A stretch of DNA of 64,000 nt from Plutella xylostella (taxonomy: Eukaryota > Arthropoda > Insecta > Lepidoptera > Plutellidae): the NCBI RefSeq assembly GCF_932276165.1, contig NC_063997.1, forward strand, positions 11,728,001 through 11,792,000, read 5' to 3'. A program made the translations under genes and the position numbers. Positions 58,749-64,000 of the stretch are shown here, piece after piece. The stretch's first letter is position 1; each line of letters opens with the position of its first letter. The notes under the pieces are model-generated. The model saw nothing but the letters and a program-made list of their open reading frames with translations. It was not told the origin of the DNA and searched no databases.

Positions 58749-59669
58749 ATGGTGCAATGTAAAAGGTGTAAATTATTTTTGTCGACAACAAAGGATGATA
58801 TTGTACGGTGCAAAGGTGCTTGTGAAGGTGTTTTTCATAAAAGGTGCGGCAAAAGAGTTGCACAAAAAGAAACATGCGACGATTGCGCAAAAAAGGACGG
58901 GACTCCACAACCATCAAAAATTGATGTGGACCCCAGCAAGCTCACCGTCGAGAATCTTCTACAGGAGGTTAATAAAAAGCTCGAGATTGTTTTCAAAATT
59001 GAGGATAAGCTGCAAGAGCTGACAGGAATTGTCGATTTCTATTCAGAAAGGTACCAAGAACTTGTAGAATTCAAAGAAACTACAGAAAAGAAAGTCACAG
59101 CTTTGGAAAGAAAGCAGGTATACCTTGAAAAATATAACAAAGCCCTTGAAGAACGGGTCGAACAGATGGAGCAGAAGGAGAAAGAAAGAAATGTTGAAAT
59201 AGTTGGGCTGGAGAAGCAGGATAATGAAAACCTACCATTAGTGATCTCAAACATTGCCGAGAAACTAAACCTTAATCCGAAGGACATTGAGGAGGTAAAG
59301 CGGGTAGGATCAGAAAAGGTCGGTGAGAAGCAAAATCGCCCGCGGCCGGTGATCGTAACACTACGGTCTAAAACGGCGAGGGACATATGGATCAAGCAAA
59401 GAAAAGTACGTTTGAATAATGATAAGATATACGGTAATGGCAGTAAGCAAAATGTATTTATCAACGAAGATCTCACTAAGTACAAGAGGCAGTTATTTTG
59501 GTCGGCTAAAACACAGCTCAAGCCACAATTTAACTTTATATGGATACAAAACACTAATATACTGGTTAAAAAGAATGAATTGGAAAAAAAGATTTACAAT
59601 ATAAGATGCGAAGAGGACATAAAATTTGTTCTAACGGCTTTAAAAGAAAGATCCGAGAAGTCTGAATAA
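58749..59669 (+). CDS. LINE ORF1 protein with PHD-type zinc finger
   Basis: 306 aa, uninterrupted. Residues 4-46 form a C4HC3 PHD-like finger (C4, C7, C21, C25, H30, C33, C43, C46). Residues about 60-150 are a charged coiled coil (EFKETTEKKVTALERKQVYL). The C-terminal half resembles the nucleic-acid-binding part of LINE ORF1 proteins (NVEIVGLEKQ, then DIEEVKRVG, then VFINEDLTKYKRQLFWSAK). It would bind element RNA and help target or package it. The ATG lies 93 bases from the element 5' end. No damage is visible, unlike ORF2. Confidence 0.85.
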   Translation: MVQCKRCKLFLSTTKDDIVRCKGACEGVFHKRCGKRVAQKETCDDCAKKDGTPQPSKIDVDPSKLTVENLLQEVNKKLEIVFKIEDKLQELTGIVDFYSERYQELVEFKETTEKKVTALERKQVYLEKYNKALEERVEQMEQKEKERNVEIVGLEKQDNENLPLVISNIAEKLNLNPKDIEEVKRVGSEKVGEKQNRPRPVIVTLRSKTARDIWIKQRKVRLNNDKIYGNGSKQNVFINEDLTKYKRQLFWSAKTQLKPQFNFIWIQNTNILVKKNELEKKIYNIRCEEDIKFVLTALKERSEKSE

Positions 59670-61956
59670 AGCGCAATTAGCGCGCGTACACACTACACGA
59701 TTACCCTGCTATTAAAAATTCACCAGTATACAAGATATAGACAGCGATATACAGTATAATAGATACGATGATATAGCTGTATGGAGCAATAGTATTAAGA
59801 TTAAGCAAAAAGAATTAGATGTAGTACACTTAAATATCAGGTCACTAAGGAAACAATTTAACCAGCTGCTTACTATGTTGAATCAATGCAATGAGAAAAT
59901 AGATATTATTATATTATCTGAAGTAAACATTAAGAGGGAAGAACTATGCTTTTATCAGATTACGGGTTATACACTACACGAGAATACAAGGCAAAACCAG
60001 AAAGGAGGAGGGGTGCTGATTTATGCAAAAGATAGCTTAAATTTTACTGCTGAGATTATTGAAACGTCAGCTTCAGAAACATTACACGGAAAATTAATAA
60101 TAAATAAGAATATATTGCATATTATATCTATATATAGACCACCTAGAACAAATAAGTTGCGGTTTTTAGAAGAAATTAAAATTCTACTGAAGAAAACATC
60201 AAAGAATGATGATATAATATTAATAGGTGATACCAACCTAGATATGCTGGGCGACAAGTCGAACAAAATTATAATAAAATACAAAAACATTATGTGTGAA
60301 CACGGCTTACAATGCGGAATACCTACAACAGAGGTAACTCGCGAAGCGATCGTCGACGGGGTGTTGGAGACGTCATGCATCGACCATGTGTGGGTGCGCC
60401 GGCGCAACGCGCGGCTCACGCACACACACATGCTCACCTGCAAGCTGTCCGACCACCACATGGTGGGGGCTAGACTGGATCTCGTGCCGAGCGAAGATGA
60501 CCCGAATGGTAATGCGACGACCCCAATCAGGTACGCGATATCAAATCACTTAGTCAAAGAAAAATTACAGCTTATAAACTGGTCCGAAATGTTGTCAATA
60601 GATTGCCCCTTAGTTTTATACGAAAAGATTTGCCTTTTGTTTGGGAATATATACAAGGAATGTACCGTTGAAGTTAAATTACATAATAAAAGATATACTC
60701 AACCCTGGATAAACAAACAGTTAAATAGGATGATTGAGCGGCGGGATGAGCTATTTAGATTATGGAAAAAAGAACCTTCAAACATGATTCGCCGATTAGA
60801 TTACACTAGATACCGGAACAAAATTAATAAATGTATAAATATAGCTAGAAATAAATTTATGCAAAGTGAGATAAAGAAATGTGATGGTGATTTTCGTAAA
60901 ATATGGTCTAATATAAATAAGTGGCTAGGGAGATGTAAGAGTAATTTGGATAATGTAGTAATGAAATACTTAGGTAAAACCGACAATGTTAAAAATATTT
61001 GTAGTAATTTTTCTAACACATTTACCCAAGAAATACAAAGTATAAAACATGATTGTAATTTAAAATTTTTGGACCGGAATTCTTATGTTAAAAAAAGTGA
61101 TAAATCTTTCAGATTTATAAAAGTAAGTCCTTACAAAGTCGAGAGAATTATAGACAAACTGTGTTGCGAGAAAGCCCCAGGTGAGGATCAAATTAGGGTA
61201 AAAGATATAAAGTATGTAAAAACACCATTAAGTAAAGTACTGGCTAAATTTATTCATATGTGTATGTCAAAGGGTACCTACCCTGATAAATTAAAAAAAT
61301 CTATAATAAGACCAATTTACAAGCAAGGCAATCATCTGGATTATTCCAATTATAGGCCTATCGCAATACTATCAGTAATAAATAAAATTATGGAATAGGT
61401 CGTGATTGATCAGATAAGTGCCTTCTTGGAATGTAATAATATATTATCGGATACTCAACACGGATTCAGAAAAGGCCGTAGCACAGCAACCGCTTTAGCT
61501 CAATTTACTAACTACGTAAACAATAGCCTTAACAATAGGAAGCAGTTACTTGCAGTTTTTATAGACTATAAGAAAGCATTTGACACACTTGGCCACGAGC
61601 AGCTGTTGCAGGCCATGGATGAATGCGGCATCAGCGGCCCCACCAACCAATGGTTTCGTAGCTACCTCACGAACAGGACCCTGCGCACCGTGATTGCTGG
61701 GACCGCTGGTGAGGAGGCTCCCGTTAGCTTGGGTGTACCAACGGGCTCAGTGTATGGCCCAGTCGGCTACATTATGCATGTCAATAGTGTGTCTAATGTG
61801 GTGCAAAACTGTAAGGTCTATATGTATGCTGACGACATGTGCCTGTTGTACGCCGGTAAAAATATGGCAGACATGGTGCGCAATGTTCAGGGTGATTTCG
61901 AAAATATTTCTAAGTGGGCTCACGACAATGGAATAATTTTAAACTTAGGTAAAACT

Positions 61957-62740
61957 ATTCTATTCTATTCTATTCTCATAGGGGGTGAAGTTCCTGTACG
62001 TGGCTCTCTCGAGTGGAACCTTTGTACATATCCCCTTGATTTCAGCTCAGCCAGCCTAGCTCCCGAGTAAACTGGAGTAGCAGGCCTGGGTGTTGTAATA
62101 GCTGAGGTAGGCGCTCTGTTGGTCCAAGAATAGATAATCTTGTTTCTGTAGTAGGTGGACAAGCTAACAGAATATGTTCAACCGTCTCATCTACTTCCTT
62201 ACATGTCCTACATAAGGGACTAGTTGAGTTACCTATGGTATATAAGTGTTTATTCACGCAACAATGTCCTGTTATTAATCCTACCATTAATGATATATTA
62301 CTACGGGACAGGTTGAGTAAGTAGCGTGTAAGTTTATGGTTGTGTGCTACAATAAACGCTTTAGTTTGTCTGCAATCTACACGATTTTTCCACTCCTGAT
62401 TGTGTTCAGATAGTGTTTTATCGGTGAGACATTGCCTTATTGCCTTTGATGACAAACTAATAAATGGTTCTGGCCCTATTGGTAGGGTATTTGATCCCAT
62501 TCTTGCTAGTCGGTCAGCCTCGCAATTTCCTATGTTGTCTTTATGACTTTTAATCCATTGTACTGTTACATTATTTGAAATGCTTAGGTTTTCCAGTGTT
62601 CTGTGACATTCTAAAATTAATTTAGATTTTGTTACAGTTCTGCCTAAGGCACATAAAATAGCCATACTGTCTGTGTAGAAGCAGATATTGCTATTTTTTG
62701 TGTCTTTTATTTGTGTAGCTCCGTCAAGTAGGCTGGCAGC
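61957..62740 (-). mobile_element. 5'-truncated RNase H-bearing LINE inserted antisense
   Basis: Flanked by the exact 11-bp duplication TAGGTAAAACT (61946-61956, 62741-62751). On the minus strand it enters mid-RNase H, runs through the C-terminal zinc motif and a short 3' UTR, and ends in an (AGAAT)n tail (about 61957-61977). Confidence 0.93.
62042..62740 (-). pseudogene. RNase H and C-terminal zinc motif of an I/R1-type LINE (partial)
   Basis: The frame is open from the truncation point to the stop at 62042. It shows ICFYTDSMAILCAL (RNase H, second catalytic Asp), VQWIKSHKDNIGNCEADRLA (His and last Asp region), and a CCHC-type end CRTCKEVDETVEHILLAC. RNase H domains of this kind occur in I, R1, Loa and related clades. 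The RT and endonuclease are missing because of 5' truncation. No stop interrupts the remaining frame, so the insertion looks young. Confidence 0.88.
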
Positions 62741-63833
62741 TAGGTAAAACTAAATGCATGCGTATTTATTCACCCCACAATAAACAGGCTAAAAACACTT
62801 GTAATTCGGAAATTAAAATTTTAGGCCATAGCTACGAGTGCTTTCACAATAATAAAATAGCATGTAAATGTAATAAACTGGAATTGGTAAATAGCTTCAA
62901 ATATTTAGGACTGTTGATTGATCAGAATTTTAATTGGAAATTACATGTTAATGAGGTTTGCAATAGACTCAGGTCTATCTTAGGAAAATTTTACTATTTG
63001 AACAGAATTCTGAACAAACACACCCTGTATGTTGTGTATTATGCACTGGCAGATTCATTAATGAGCTATGGGCTGGGCTGCTATGGACTGACATTTAAAA
63101 CATATTTGGACCAAATCAAACAAGTTCAATTAAGGCTAATAAAATACCTAACAGACAAAAAAACCAAAGACAAATGTAAAAGTGACTATTATCAATTATT
63201 TAATATTTGTAAAATCTTACCTGTTCACAATAAAGTTAAATATCTGCTCGCCTTAGAATCATATTATAGTAAGGATTATAAAGTACCACTATCACACAGT
63301 CACTTCACTAGGTCGAGAGCTAAAGGTAAACTGTCACAGCCATCATCTATAAATTATTATGGTGAGAGAACTAGAGAATACTTAATTCCTAAAATATGCA
63401 ATAAATACCCTATTTTACTCAGTGAAAATAAACTATGTCTAGGCACAATTAAAAAACACCTCAAATCTCTCCTAATTTAGGTAATGTACAATTAAGTAAT
63501 TATTTCTGTAAGTAGCTAAGTTAGTTTGTTTTTTGTAAGCAGTATGATTGAGGATGCGTATTGTGTGGTGCTATAGCATTACCGGTACGACATCTGCAGA
63601 CATAATAATGTAATGTAGTTTCTTGCTTATGTTGTAGTAGCTAGTTAGTAGTACACTTGCATGCATATATTATAGGTTTATATAATTTAATGATAAGAGC
63701 GTACCGCCAACAAACTGTTACCAGTTTGGCGAAACAAATTGTTAAAAATAGTCGTAAGTTTTTGATGAATAAAATTAAAAAAAAAAAAAAAAAAAGTAGT
63801 CAGGGTCACTAACCACTACGCCATTCGGTCGTC

Positions 63834-64000
63834 TAATAATCCATTTATTGTTAAATTATAAAAAATACGATTACGATTATTGCTATATGTGTATGCTTTG
63901 GTAGAGGGGGATGTAGTTAATACTTAAATTTCAAACACTTGCCTCCCAGTACTGTTGAGTGAATACGCTGCAACTATTTGCCTTTATTATTTTATCAGGC
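63834..64000. other. Right edge of the window
   Basis: AT-rich sequence after the SINE target duplication; nothing recognisable. Confidence 0.4.

Larger units (their letters stand above)
59716..63480 (+). pseudogene. LINE ORF2: endonuclease-reverse transcriptase, one stop and one insertion
   Basis: Opens after a stop at 59713; the first ATG (59875) lies inside the endonuclease, after HLNIRSL, so the true start is unclear. Endonuclease motifs: LSEVNI, GDTNLD, SCIDHVWVR, SDHHMV (catalytic residues kept). RT: RPIYKQGN, NYRPIAIL, FIDYKKAFDTL, GVPTGSVYGP (usually PQGS) and YADDMCLLY. Two lesions: an in-frame TAG at 61396-61398, and a 784-bp antisense LINE fragment at 61957-62740 with an 11-bp target duplication. 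Beyond it the frame resumes exactly (ending LIDQNFNWKLHVNEVCNR and LADSLMSYGLGCYG) to 63480. Without the insertion the frame would be about 990 codons, normal for the clade. Confidence 0.87.
58656..63795 (+). mobile_element. Full-length CR1/Jockey-type LINE, 5.1 kb
   Basis: Bounded on the left by the SINE sequence CTCAGTA and on the right by poly(A) (63777-63795) followed by GTAGTCAG of the same SINE, giving a 3-4 bp duplication (A)GTA. The boundaries are therefore exact and the 5' end is intact. It has a 93-base 5' UTR, ORF1 (58749-59669), ORF2 (59716-63480) and a 3' UTR with AATAAA near 63768. An antisense LINE fragment (61957-62740) interrupts ORF2. Confidence 0.92.
58416..63833 (-). mobile_element. 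tRNA-derived SINE, second copy, split by a LINE
   Basis: 58416-58655 holds the tail, body and box B; 63796-63833 holds the box A head. The break falls exactly where the LINE sits. Outer flanks carry TAATAA (58410-58415, 63834-63839), the SINE's own target duplication. The join can be read against the intact copy at 53140-53165. Confidence 0.87.

Overview
This is a eukaryotic, AT-rich, repeat-laden window, most likely from a moth or butterfly (Lepidoptera). The clues are a tRNA-derived SINE with a GT-rich tail, LINE 3' ends and repeat motifs that I associate with lepidopteran genomes, a tRNA-Lys primed Ty3/Gypsy element, short GT-AG introns and an insect chaoptin-like gene. The species cannot be named from the sequence.

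Only two host genes are well supported. (1) 33201-37065 (+): a small secreted or lumenal single-domain rhodanese protein (137 aa, 3 exons) with a TATA box, an intact CxxGxR active-site loop and a poly(A) signal. Its 3.3 kb second intron is almost filled by two back-to-back TA-flanked transposons; one is a near-perfect inverted repeat with arms of about 570 bp. (2) 48449-52606 (-): a chaoptin-like, extremely GC-rich leucine-rich-repeat protein (5 coding exons, 1231 aa, all phases consistent). A third host ORF (46846-47139, -) is only a weak candidate.

Layout: 1-5086 is a Ty3/Gypsy LTR element on the minus strand with LTRs that look identical. It keeps gag, zinc knuckles, protease and a decayed integrase N-terminus in one frame broken by a single UAG, but lacks RT and RNase H. 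5634-6855 is a 5'-truncated Jockey-like LINE. 7973-10349 is a 2.4 kb DNA transposon with perfect 33 bp terminal inverted repeats, a 9 bp target duplication and arrays of subterminal palindromic motifs; a hAT-like element with its own 8 bp duplication sits inside it. 12240-16740 is a degraded LINE. 16.7-33 kb is largely non-coding, with many short CCG/GGC-rich islands, a 5S-rRNA-like SINE (25336-25625) and a hAT-type element (26143-27888). 37-42 kb is non-coding with several minisatellites. 42215-46573 is a MITE split by a 3.9 kb hAT-like element that itself holds other elements; a second, unbroken copy of the MITE lies at 47239-47855. After the LRR gene, 53-58 kb holds retroposon ends. 58416-63833 is a three-layer nest: a SINE split by a full-length LINE, which is split by a 5'-truncated antisense RNase H-bearing LINE. 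Target duplications mark the layers.

Two pairs of diverged non-coding elements (10350-10515/38101-38285 and 17466-17705/31272-31475) occur in mirrored order and inverted orientation about a common centre near 24.4 kb. This hints at an old inverted duplication of regulatory sequence, and it is the least expected large-scale structure here. Nothing suggests a bacterial operon, CRISPR array or viral genome.
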